Shown here piece by piece: positions 22,847-64,000 of a stretch of 64,000 nt of DNA (position 1 is its first letter; each line of letters starts with the position of its first letter). The stretch lies in contig JALGPY010000008.1 in the NCBI GenBank assembly GCA_023055425.1, positions 18,387,359 through 18,451,358 on the forward strand. Direction: 5' to 3'. This DNA comes from Linanthus parryae. Its lineage: Eukaryota; Streptophyta; Magnoliopsida; Ericales; Polemoniaceae. Both the position numbers and the translations under genes were made by a program. The notes below the pieces were generated by a model. It did not search any database. It was not told where the DNA came from and saw only the letters and a list, made by a program, of their open reading frames with translations.

Positions 22847-25800
22847 AGAACAACAACAACAACAACAACACTCTCTCCCAATACCCTACATTGACGATCC
22901 CCAAACCCTACATCATGATTTAGGGTTAGGGTTTCAGTCTCCTCCAAACCCACCATCTACTGATCTCGATCAGAAAGTCACAAATGAAGAGCCTCAGAGT
23001 CTCAATCAGGAAGAGTTCGTGGATCAAGAGGTTGAGAAACAGAAACCCATCAGCGAAGAGGGTCAGGATCAGGAATCGGCGAGTGAGGAGCTTCTGTATA
23101 TGAAGACGGTATGTGAAGAGCTTGAGAATCTGGTGTTGGGTGAGGAAGAGAAAGTGAGGAGGAGGGTTTCTGAGGATGTGGGATCGATTTTTGTGGGTAA
23201 TCATGAGGCTGGAAGTGAAGGGAGTGGGGTAAATGAGAAGGGTTTTGAGGATGAGGGATCAATTTTTCTGGGTAATCACGAGGCAGGAAATGAAGGGAGT
23301 CGGTTAAATGAGAAGGGTTTTGAGAATGAGGGATCAATTTTTCTGGGTAATCAACATGGGAGTGAAGGGAGTGGCTTGAAGGAGAAGGGTTCTGAGAATG
23401 AGGGATCAATTTTTCTGGGTAATCATGAGGCAGGAAGTGAAGGGAGTGGATTAAAGGAGAAGGGTTTTGAGAATGAGGGATCAATTTTTCTGGGTAATGA
23501 AGAGCCTGGAAGTGAAGGGAGTGGCCTAAATGAAAAGGGTTCTGAGAATGAGGGTTCAATTTTTCTGGGTAATGAAGAGAGTGGCCTAAAGGAGAAGGGT
23601 TCTGAGAATGAGGGATCAATTTTTCTGGGTAATCACAGTGAAGGGGGTGGCTTAAAGGCAGAGGTTTATGAGAATGAGGGATCAATTTTTCTGGGTAATC
23701 AAGAACCTGAGAGTGAAGGGAGTGGGTTAAATGAGAAGGTTTCTGAGAATCAGGGATCAATTTTCCTGGGTAATCATGAAGCAGGAAGTGAATGGAGTGG
23801 CTTAAAGGAGAACGACTATGCGAAGAATGAAGAAGTTACTCAGAATGACTATGGTGAAAGGAGTGAGAGTGAGGTGCAGGTGATGAATGGGAACTATGGA
23901 AGGTATCAACACCCAGTGAGGCCTGATGCTGAAGATTGTACATTTTATATGCGAACAGGCATGTGCAAGTTCGGACCGACTTGCAAGTTTAATCACCCTC
24001 CTCAAAAATGGAATCAGGTAGCATTATGTTTCAGAAATGTTAGATCCCTAGTTTCATGCTTGTGATTTATTTCTGTGATACTTGATAGTTTTACTGAAAC
24101 ATTGTGTTTGGGGTTCTAATTTCTACTATTGTGATGTTTCACTCTTATGACTGAAGGGTGCTAAAGACAAGGTGAAGGAGTGGGAAGACAATTCCGAGAG
24201 GGTGGGGCAAAATGACTGCAAGGTTGTCTCTAATTCTCATTCTCTAGCCAGTGATCGACTATAACGATTAAGATACATTTCTGGTCATATTTGCTTCTTC
24301 TCAATGTTATTGCTGGTGGGCCTTCAGTTTTGCATACCCTTTGAAGTGATTATTTGTCTGTATGACTGCTACATCGTCATTATGTAAATCAGTCACGGAG
24401 AATAATCATGTGTGTGCACTGCTCTCGTTGCATCCATCCTCATGACAGGTAGTTCGGATCAGTTAAGATTAGCCTGATATGGTCTAGTCTATGTGTTCGT
24501 TGACTTGTAATACACATGATTTGGCTTGATTGAAGAGGAAACATGAATAGCCGTATGAAACTGCATATGCTTGATGCTTTGAGGTTCAAGAGTGGTTGAG
24601 ATTGTTAAAATGTACATCATATCTAGTGCCCTTTATTTAAAAGGAACTCCATTTATAAACTTCGGTTGCACTTGAATTGAAGTTCTTATCTAGTACGTAG
24701 TCCTCTTTTTTGGTATTGCGTGATTAACCTGCTTTTATTCTTCATGCAGTTTTCCCAAAATAATTGATAAGTTAAAAAATGTAGATATGCATATGTACAC
24801 GCTATATTACCCTTCTTTTTATTCTCTATGAAATAACATTATACATTTTTTCAAAATAATTGAACAGTTGTAAACATGTTTATAGATGAGATATGCTTGC
24901 ATTCGATAGTTTGTGATAGGTACATATTTTTTTCATGCCCTTCAGGGCTTCAGTTACCTTGTTTTCAGACATGATACTTCTTAGCCTGTTGGTTGTCTTT
25001 CAGTGTGTCTTAGTTCCTTATTAAGAATGATAGTTCTTGGGATGATGCTGGTCTAAACCTATACACAAGTAACAAGTTCCTTTTACTCTCTTGACTTCGA
25101 TTTATTGGGTATAGATACGAGTTCGTATATCACTTTTTCATTATTGGTCTGGAAGCTTTTCAAAGATGCTTTCTTGTTCTGATAATCCTTGCCTCCTTGG
25201 ACATGATTGAATGTCTGCAGTTCCGTTGTTTGGATCTGATTTATTCTATATATCACATAGAGCATTGTTTGAATCTGTGCCTCATAGGTTAGCCACCAAA
25301 TATTGCGTAGAGCATGTTTGCAGCTTGTGCATGCTCTTGTTGTTCCGTACTTCTACTTTGATCAATATGATTGAATATGATTGAGTGTGTGCAGTTCCAT
25401 TGTTTGAATCTATAAATAAGATTTGTGCTGTATATTACGTAGAGCATTGTTTGAATCTGTCCGTCTATTTTGATCAAGTAATGTGACATTTGGAAGTGTT
25501 TCTTTTTAGTTGCTTACTGGTCATTTTTCTGATACACGTATCTCCACCGATTTAAGTCTCTTCTTCTGTTGAAACTATTTGATGGGTAAGAGATAAGTCA
25601 ACGCCCTTTTCCTAATATAAAACGAAAATGTAGATTGTATTGTAATGCTCAGAGGGCTAGGTTTGGTTACAGAGGTGCGTATGATTTTGAAGTTGTTTGA
25701 TATCAAATGGAGGGTTTAAATGGTTTGTCAGATAGACAGATGCATGTTTCGGAGCTTAGCCAGTAGTGGTGATGAGAAAGGGCATTCGAACCTTTTCTAC

Positions 25801-28800
25801 CTTGCATATACGTTCCCCGCTAATAGTATCTTGGAGTGGGTTCAATTTCTCTTGGTTGTTGATATCTTATTAGATCTTCAAGACTTGTGACTTGGAATTT
25901 AAGCCTTTTAACCTCCTTTTTTTGTTTGGTTATAAAAGAAGTTTTACTAATCAGGAAAGACGTGTTGCAATGTTTCTATGTGAATTGGTTGCAGTATTTC
26001 TTGTCTGGAGGATGCAAGTTTGGTAAAGCCTGTAGATTCAAACATGGCAAAGAGAAAGCTTTTGTATCTCAGATAGTCGATTTCAACTTTCTGGGTCTGC
26101 CTATCCGTCCGGTAATATATTTTTTCTTATCATAGATACTCATTATCTGTTGCTATAAGAACTTGTTGCATTTTCCTTGTTTATTAAAAGTACTAAATCC
26201 AAAGATCGATAAGAAGTTTATGTACCTGTACTCCAGATAATCTATTTCAATTTTCTGGGTCTTGCTATCCATCTAGTAATATCTTTTTGGACTAAGTATG
26301 AAGAAGTCCCTCACAGTTTGTAAGTGTCCCTCTTAACCCCTCACACTATCGATTTGGATTCATAAAACCCACTCTTTTAGTCATTGGGACATTGTGCCCC
26401 GGTAGGTAGACAGCATTTGATGAATTGGACGGGATCCCATCACGTGCACCTGAGAGGTCGGAAAATTTATTTTTGCCCAGCACTTGCCAGGTTTCCTTCC
26501 AATTTTCAAACATTGTATTCCTTATGGGGCATAATGTCTAAATAATTTAAAGTGTAGGGTGTTATGTGTATAAATTGATACTGTGAGAGGTTACGTGTGA
26601 CAAGTTGCTAACTGCAAATTAGCTGTCTTTAAAACCCTCAGTTTCTGTGGATAAGACTTTTCTTTTTAATTGATGCTGGTAATTTTCTTCAAGCAGTTTT
26701 CTTTTTTCTTCTCACAGATGCCACATCTTTGTCCCCCCCTTACTCAATTGGGTAATAATTTAGTGGTATAAAGCTAGAGCAATGAAACTCGGGGTAGACT
26801 CTGTGTTACCTGGAACACAGATCGCAGTACGTTGTGGAATTGCGCATGATAGGGGTAGGTTTCTTCGGATGTTTTAGTAGTAACACCGTCATTTTTCATG
26901 TATTAATTAAAACCATTGGACGACCCGATTTCTACATTGTTTTCAAGTGAAAGCTACATGATGCAGGATGCACAGGAATTATGAATCACACAGATTCAAT
27001 AAACACTCAACTCAAATTGTGTGGAGAAATCAATATTCATTCATAAAAAGCTGAAAACAAAAGCATACTTTAAGCCTATAAATAGGCAAAGTTGAAGGAA
27101 CCCTTAACACTACTTTAACAAGTTTGACATTGTAACAGGGAGAAAGAGAGTGTCCCTTCTACATGCGCAATGGTTCCTGCAAGTATGGATCTAATTGCAG
27201 ATTTCATCATCCTGATCCAAGTGCAGCAGGTGTGAGTGACCCTGGATATGGTAGTGGGGGTACTGGTTCATATCAAAATGCATCTCAATCAAAGTTTCCC
27301 TCCTGGAATTCAAGTGCAACAGGTGTGAGTGACTCTGGATATGGTAATGGTGGTTCTGGTTCATATCAAAATGCCTCTCAATCAAAGTTTCCCTCACGGG
27401 CTCCGAAGGCATTGAATGACAACAACCAATACGGATCCATGATGTTTCCACCTACTCGGGAGGTTTCTCCTAAACCTGAATGGAATACTTATAAGGTATC
27501 TCTACTTTTTTAAGTATTGCTTATCCATCCACTTCAACAGTTTTCTTCTTCTTTGTTATGAATAATCCTGTGGTCTCTATTTTAATTGGCTCTCATAAGT
27601 TTTTGGAACACGCGGAGTCCAAACCAACTGTTCGGAAAGTAGAACTGAAAAAACTAATTGCTTACTACTGAAAAAAGCTGCAAAGACTTTGATGGTGCTT
27701 TCCCGTAGTGAAGTTTCATAATTACGTTCCACCTTAGACTCTCTTCATGTATGACCTATGGATTCTGGGGAATAAGAACGAAGCTAAAGTTACTTCGTAC
27801 CCTTAAAGTTTTCCTTCCATGGTCATTCCTATATGTTTTGGATTATAAAGCATGCTGAATAAACCCCCGACTCAGTCAGAGTCGTGGTTCTATTGATTTT
27901 GTTTTCTTCACTGCTGCTGCTCAGTGTCACGGGATTGCATGGCATATTGTTTTTCCCAGTGCTCTAATCAGTTTGTTTCTGGTATAAATAGATGCTCAGA
28001 GTCAATTGGGTCGGAATCAATGTGCTCTCTATTACCATATATTGTATAATATGTGATTGCGATCTTCATTTGTCACTGATAAATCCCTAATTATTTTGCA
28101 AGTGTAAAGAATCTAAACCTGGATGCAATTTTTTTGTTTGGTTCTCATTTTGTATGCAGTCTCTTTTTTTGTCTTTATCTTTCTCCCTTGTAATTTAGGC
28201 AGGATGCATTATGGGATGTAGATGGAGGACATTTTCTGCTGCAAATATTTTAAACCTTCCAAGAATAATTCCACTTTATAAATGTTGTGCCTTGATCACC
28301 TTGTTGTATGATGCATCAGCTCACATTTCAGTTTGCATGTGCCCACTAATTCAGATTCATGCATTGTAGAACGCTGAGGGAAACATTTGGGTAGTATTAA
28401 ACTGTTCTGGTGCTGCTTTGTTTATCTGCTCCAAAGATCTCTGGATCTGCTCCAGTTACGAGACACATTTTTTTACTTGTCTTTTTCTTGTCTTTGGAAT
28501 TTAAACTTTATAGGTTCTCTGTCCATCTTATCATAGTTTTTGTCATGCCGCAGGAATTAGTAGTCTATGTTCACAGTATCTGCGACTGTGATCTTTCTCA
28601 TATATTCCTTTCTTTTATCTCTTGCAGGCTCCTGCTTACGTAGCACCACAGAGGAGACTACCTACGCCTCCAGCATTTAACCTTGACCATCTAGCTGAGA
28701 CCAATTTCTTTGTAAATCAAAACCAGCAGATCCCAGTTGATGAGTTCCCTGAACGTCCAGGACAGCCTGAATGCAGCTTTTACTTGAAGACTGGAAACTG

Positions 28801-29423
28801 TAAATATAAATCTGCTTGCAGGTTTCATCACCCAAAGAACCGGATTGCAAGACCTGCCTCTTTCTCTTTAAGTGACAAAGGCCTGCCGTTGAGACCTGTA
28901 AGTTTGTTCATATCTCTAAACGTTGTTTAATTTAATCACTGCTGTGTTTTTAGTCTCAGGTTACCACTCTTTTAGCTCTGGAAGAAAACTTGCTGACAGA
29001 AACCTGTAAACCATGCTCATCTTATTGAATTCTTTTTTCACTCCTCTTTTGTGGAAATATTTCATTCGTGTGTTTTAGTGAGTTCCTAATGAAAGTGCTG
29101 AATCCATCTAGTAAGATCAGTTACTCAAATTGTATGACATTGCATTACTTACAGGCTTGCAAAACTTTTCTTCTCTGCATCTTTTTTGATCTGTGTTGAT
29201 GTGTGCTACACTAATCGTGGGACATATATGTTTGCAGGATCAGAACATCTGCTCGCACTACAGCCGGTACGGCATCTGCAAGTTTGGTCCTGCCTGTAAA
29301 TTTGACCATCCAAAAAACTATGCTCCCCAGGCGGATACTTCAGATCTCTCCTCGCAGTTTGGCATGTCGGCGGCACCAGGCGGGGCGTTATTAGGGGGAG
29401 GTGGAATGCCAATGAGACTCTAA
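22833..29423 (+). CDS. CCCH-type zinc-finger protein with five fingers and an acidic repeat domain
   Basis: Coding exons 22833-24017, 24157-24222, 25995-26111, 27139-27495, 28628-28897 and 29238-29423 give 726 aa; every junction keeps phase 0. Five CCCH fingers start at Cys369 (CTFYMRTGMCKFGPTCKFNH), Cys416, Cys461 (CPFYMRNGSCKYGSNCRFHH), Cys624 (CSFYLKTGNCKYKSACRFHH) and Cys670 (CSHYSRYGICKFGPACKFDH). Four are C-x8-C-x5-C-x3-H; finger 2 is C-x7 and is split by intron 2. This is the plant ZFN-like family (Arabidopsis C3H43 type), whose members bind RNA or DNA, usually in the nucleus. A Gln run follows the start, and nine copies of an ENEGSIFLGN-type repeat fill about residues 110-330. Between fingers 3 and 4 a 27-residue GVSD.GYG.GG.GSYQNASQSKFPS unit occurs twice. 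The C-terminus ends GGGGMPMRL. The ATG at 22833 is the first in this frame. Confidence 0.93.
23180..23812 (+). repeat. Coding minisatellite: nine ENEGSIFLGN repeats
   Basis: Nine tandem units of 20-27 codons each contain GSIFLGN (the first has GSIFVGN). Each is followed by a variable acidic stretch such as HEAGSEGSGLKEKG. DNA copies are very similar (GAGGGATCAATTTTTCTGGG recurs), showing recent unequal exchange or slippage, with indels always in whole codons. The antisense strand is also open here only because of the repeat. Confidence 0.95.
25200..25465 (+). repeat. Diverged direct repeat in CCCH intron 2
   Basis: Segments at about 25202-25283 and 25378-25462 both read roughly ATGATTGA(A/G)TGT.TGCAGTTCC(G/A)TTGTTTG then TATAT.AC.TAGAGCATTGTTTGAATCTGT. 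This is a local duplication of about 85 bp with 95 bp between copies. It has no coding content. Confidence 0.65.
26305..26610. mobile_element. Probable small inverted-repeat element in CCCH intron 3
   Basis: The left end (TAACCCCTCACACTATCGAT...) and the reverse complement of the right end (TAACCTCTCACAGTATCAAT...) align over about 50 bp. Target duplications were not found. No coding capacity. Confidence 0.5.
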
Positions 29424-30323
29424 TGATGAAGTTTTGCTAATCATGGATAGCTCGAGATTATTAACGTTGTGAACTAAGTCGTTTTAAGACTCCCTTTCTC
29501 TCTTTAACTATCAGGAGTAACTTTGTCGCCAGCTTTTCTGAGTGGGCATGAGATTCATAGTGTTGTGTTGTTGCTGATGGGTTTAAGCACAATCAGGATC
29601 TGTAAATTATCTATGTTAATTGTTATAACATGAATCTTTTTAACTGCATTTGGCTTCCTTTTTTGTTTGTTGCGTAGTGTAAATGTTATATTGCTTCTTA
29701 AGTACAAATGTGGATACTTAGGTTTCCGATGCAAGCAATGGCAACTTTGGTCAGGTTGTGCATAGCTGCTGTGTGGAGCGGAAAACTTTGCGGTGGAAGA
29801 TATCTGCAACTCTGGCTGCCTAGATCACCAAGGACCGATGCAGCATAGAAATGGTATTTACCTGTTATATCATATATATATACAACAGGAAAAAGTTTGG
29901 TATGTACAAGTGATGAGCATCCGCCATAGACAATGTGGTACTCTCCTATTCCTTGAATTCAACGATATGTTTCGCTCTTGTGCTTTCACGGCTGATGGGG
30001 TGGTGGTGGGTACAGAGGAAGAGATTGTCGCACTACACCCCCCCCCCCCCCCCCCCCCCCCTTGGTGCTCTAGTGGTGAGGGTAGGTTTGATGCATTTTT
30101 TTTGGTGGATCTGAAGTTGATGCTGAAGCAACGACTGCCACAAATTGCAGACAGAGCTTACTTACAACGCCGGAAATAATAGCGTTTCAGGCGGTTGTGA
30201 TGGAAAAAGCTGCTGTTGGCAAGGAATCAGGAGGACTAAGCGGCGGTTTTTGAGGCTTCGTTGTTTCTACAATTAGAGAGAAAAAACAGGATGTAGAACT
30301 TTATCATGGACTTGAGTTGTCCC
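29424..30323. other. CCCH 3' region and spacer
   Basis: Presumed 3' UTR to about 29750. No gene is supported after it. A 22-bp C tract is at about 30040-30061, which inflates a proline-run ORF that I do not accept as a gene. Confidence 0.5.
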
Positions 30324-31088
30324 TAGGACTGTAAACGAGCCGAACCGAACCGAATATCGCTTGCTTGAGTTTGGCTCGTTTAGTTTGGCTACTAAACGAA
30401 TCGAACACGAACTCGAGCCGAACAAAAAAACCTTGTTTGAGTTCGGCTCGTTTAGGGCTCGAGTTGTTCGTTGTTCGGCTCGTGGCTCGCTAAATTAGCT
30501 CGTTTACGGGCTCGAATTCGGTTCGACGAACTTGTATTTCTCTTGAAATGATATGAAAATATATAATTTTTGAATTAAAATATCATGTGTTAGTAATTAG
30601 ATAAAATGCTTAAATGAAACAATTAGCATAAAATGCATTAACATAGAAATATGATTTATTTGTGCTAATGATAGATTCAAAGCATCCAATTTTATTCTTA
30701 TATAGTAAATACTTATGATACTACAATTAAATAGATATTCTACACTAATTATAGAATTATCTTTTGAAACTCTAATTAAGAGGTCAAACTCCTATTAAAT
30801 AGATATTCTACACTAATTGCATAATTTTAAAAATTACTCATAAAGAAGACAAAATAATTTAATTATTTCAAACTATATATACTTATATACTACTACATAT
30901 ATAATACTAATTTGTTCGCGAACACTAACGAACAAGCTCCTTGTTCGGCTCATGTTCGGCTCGTTTAGCAAACGAACACATTTTTATGTTTGAGTTTGTT
31001 TGATTAATAAGTCGAATCAAACACGAACGAGCTTTTACCGAATCGAACGCGAATTGTTCGCGAACGGCTTGGTTAGTTTACAGCCCTA
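30324..31088. mobile_element. hAT-type element, about 765 bp
   Basis: Ends TAGGACTGTAAACGAGCC and GGTTAGTTTACAGCCCTA are inverted repeats, with imperfect flanks sharing TTGTCCC. Subterminal sequence is packed with GCTCGTTTA/CGAACGAG and CCGAACCG motifs around an AT-rich core. No transposase. It is a close stylistic relative of the elements at 6870 and 21921. Confidence 0.75.
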
Positions 31089-31448
31089 GACTTGTCCCTC
31101 TCATGAAACTTAAGATATTGCTCCCAAGTGACATCGTTGGGGGTTCTTGAGCTGATGAAGAGGAAACAATGTGGCTCCTCTGTGGGATGACAGAGTTGCT
31201 GTCCTTCCAAACTGTCAACCAAAAACTGAGCCCGTCTACCCGGTGGTGGAGGCAAGGTCGCCCCCTCGACACCAGGATCATAAGACCCACCCTTTGGTGT
31301 CAATTGGGGTTATCAGTCAATGCACTGGGCATGGCCCTGCAACTCTTGAGGAGAAACCAGGAGAGCAAATAGTTCCAGTGCTATTTGAACTTCATAAAGT
31401 AATGCTTTAGAGCATTTGAACTGTCGACATAAACAGTCAAAGACTATA

Positions 31449-31877
31449 GGGCCTGTTTGGTTCCAGCTTAAAATCTCAATAATCTGATGAAAATAATCTG
31501 GGGTGAATAAGCTGGCTAAAATTATAATCTCAAAACTGTTTGGCATGCGCTGAAAATCTTAAAATTTAATTGTGTTTGGCAACACCTGTAGCTTTTACTA
31601 TCAAATTTACGATAAATGTCTTTATTTGAACTTATGATATGTCTAGTATGTTACACGTTTGCACTAATTAACAATTCATGCATTAATGAGATGATAGAGT
31701 ATGGTATTTCAGACGTTATACCTAAAAAATCTCCGAAATCGGAGATTATATAATCTACAGATTATTAGCCAACTTAAATTAAAATCTGACTCAAAAAATC
31801 TACGAAACAAAACGAAATTAATTTTTTTGGCAGATTTTAATCTCAGTTGAGATTTTAATCTTGAACCAAACATGCAC
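31449..31877. mobile_element. Harbinger/Tourist-type MITE, 429 bp (copy 1)
   Basis: Ends GGGCCTGTTTGGTT and AACCAAACATGCAC are 14-bp imperfect inverted repeats, flanked by TATA on both sides. The body is the reverse complement of the element at 49200-49631 with only scattered differences, so the two are members of one family. Confidence 0.85.
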
Positions 31878-32508
31878 TATATCAACATTAAGAGAGCAGA
31901 GCAGCATCTATCACCTAATTTTGCATTAATTTTTCTGCGGTATTCTTGACAACTATTTTCTTTTTGAGTAAAAATTCTTGATAACTCCTAAGATGAACAG
32001 AAATATGTTACTTCTCACCACTTAACACCCTGATAAAATAGGTATTTGAATTTTACCCTCTACTGGTTTGCTGAAAGAGAAGCATCAGCAATCATACCAT
32101 CCAACAGAACAAGTTACTATTGTCAGATTGTGAAAGATCTTGCTTGAACTCATGAATATCAACTCGTACTCTACTTTTGCAACAGCGAGGAAACTATTCT
32201 AGGACATCCAACAATGTCACCTAAGAAATCTCTAATAATATTTGCATGGAATAGTAAATGTACAGAATTGTACCCACAGATGCAACTTTGTGAAAACTCA
32301 ACATTAGATAGGAAAAAAATCCGATTAAGGAGACAAAACTCAGCTTTGTTGTATATCTAAAGAATAAACGAGGCAACAAAAACCCTAGTACTAGCACAAT
32401 CATATATACAATGAGATGTGCTCTCTGATCTATTCACTACAGAAACATGTATGTATAGAAGTGCAGTATGACTAGCAGCTCGTCTTTTCTAAAAATTAGC
32501 GTGGATCA
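31878..32508. other. Intergenic AT-rich stretch and callose synthase 3' UTR
   Basis: No exon is visible. The region between the CCCH gene and the convergent callose synthase gene holds AT-rich sequence; the last few hundred bp before 32509 should be the 3' UTR of the minus-strand gene. Confidence 0.5.
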
Positions 32509-63043
<30,535 letters not shown>

Positions 63044-64000
63044 CTGAAAAAGAAGAGAACACCAGAATGTATCAGATATTGAGGCCATAAGATATTCACA
63101 GGATCAGTAGGAGGTGAGCCAAAAATTCCCTAGCTATATTATCAGTTCATTCAAGCTTTGGGTATAGATGACAGTGCCTGTTATATTATGTAAAAAATAA
63201 ACTTAAATAGTTTATACGAGTAAAATGTAGAATCTTAAAGCTTCAAAGGTAACATGCACTGTATTGAAGCTTTCAACTCACCAAGACTCCAGGATGCTCA
63301 ACAGAGAGAGAACAGGGGAGAGAGTGAGATTGAAGAGTGTATGAGGGGGAAAGACTGAAGGGTGAGGCTGACCACAACATCACCGTCGCTGAATACCACC
63401 AATCGTCACGACACTCACACAACTCACAGCCAACACCAGACCTCACCAATCTAGTTACGGTGACAATTAAGCTTTCCTCTCTCATCTCCCTCTTTTCTTC
63501 TTGTTGATGGTTAGACTGCAGCATAAAACATCGAGCACCACCCTCGCCAAATGTCATAGTGCTTCCGACTCTAGAATATAAAGAAGGGACAGGAAATTGC
63601 CTGTAGTCAAACGTTTTTGCTTCTCACAAACATCAGAGATGCAAATGGCACTGCCAGTAACGTTTTGGTGCCTCGTAGGATTTTTTCTTATAAGCTCTTC
63701 TAAAGTTACACAGGCAGGCATTTCAGGGCATTCACATAAGTCCATCAGATGTGTGAAGGTACTGATAGAATCATTTGACAAAAAAACGATTGACTGATAC
63801 TAGAAACAAAGAGCGTCTTTTATCTCACTCAGCGACTATTCACGAGTCACAACATCCATCTCCACAGCAAGTTTACAAAAGAAGCAATAGGCTCTTAAGC
63901 TCTACAATTGCTGCATTATAATTCTAGAGCACCATGGTGTTATCACGTGAAGGGCTCTCAGTTATGGTACAAACTTGGTTTTCCCTCAATTACTCGGTTC
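63044..64000 (-). other. Intron sequence upstream of the first visible callose synthase exon
   Basis: The exon at 63043 begins with a split codon, so the gene continues to the right. I searched this stretch by eye for the preceding conserved residues and found none. Open frames here (for example 63273-63557) match nothing known to me. Confidence 0.6.

Noticed and set aside
23050..23760. 236-codon open frame on the minus strand opposite the CCCH gene
   Set aside because: It is the antisense shadow of the ENEGSIFLGN repeat; the repeat unit simply lacks antisense stops. The plus-strand frame continues into conserved zinc fingers.
29793..30179. 128-codon ORF with a proline run
   Set aside because: The proline run is the 22-bp C tract and the rest has no recognisable domain or splice context.
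31073..31410. Overlapping open frames on both strands just right of the hAT element
   Set aside because: The composition looks protein-like, but no domain is recognised, frames on both strands are open, and splice sites are not evident.
63273..63797. Open frames at the right edge as N-terminal callose synthase exons
   Set aside because: Their translations share nothing with the conserved residues expected just before the exon at 63043.

Overview
This is plant nuclear DNA, almost certainly from a eudicot. Protein-coding genes are split by GT-AG introns, most of the rest is AT-rich, and plant mobile elements are abundant (LINEs, a solo LTR, hAT, Mutator-like and Harbinger MITEs). I cannot name the species. 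There are no rRNA, functional tRNA, CRISPR, phage or bacterial-type features.

Four genes are supported exon by exon, with reading phase conserved across every junction. (1) 6197-13741 (+): 13-exon UFM1-specific protease (UFSP), 640 aa, with the catalytic Cys and Asp-Pro-His box. (2) 16.1-20471 (+): translation regulatory factor of the MRF/PDCD4-like family, 695 aa, four MA3 domains, with a leader intron and a TATA box. (3) 22833-29423 (+): CCCH zinc-finger protein, 726 aa, five fingers and an acidic N-terminal half made of nine tandem repeats. (4) 63043-32509 (-): the last 32 exons (1195 aa) of a callose synthase most like CALS9/GSL10; its first roughly 700 residues lie beyond the right edge.

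Layout: 1-4.2 kb is a decayed minus-strand LINE split by a 2.1-kb solo LTR; 4.2-6.0 kb holds an unclassified repeat and a hAT element just upstream of UFSP. UFSP intron 2 carries a hAT element, a 0.4-kb tandem duplication and a LINE 3' end. 13.7-16 kb is LINE and SINE-like debris. 20.5-22.8 kb carries a Mutator-type MITE and a hAT element. 29.4-32.5 kb carries a hAT element and a Harbinger MITE. The callose synthase introns hold most of the remaining elements, several of them nested and with intact target-site duplications.

The genes do not form an operon-like pathway. Their roles are separate: UFM1 processing, translational control, RNA or DNA binding, and cell-wall glucan synthesis. From memory, the order UFSP - MA3 protein - CCCH protein matches a stretch of Arabidopsis chromosome 3 (AT3G48380, AT3G48390, AT3G48440), which suggests conserved microsynteny. 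I found no convincing new biological system. The most unusual items are four copies of a 14-bp palindrome in the solo LTR, a hAT-type composite carrying tRNA-like segments, a GC-AG intron in UFSP, a zinc finger split by a 1.8-kb intron, and the repeat-built N-terminus of the CCCH protein.
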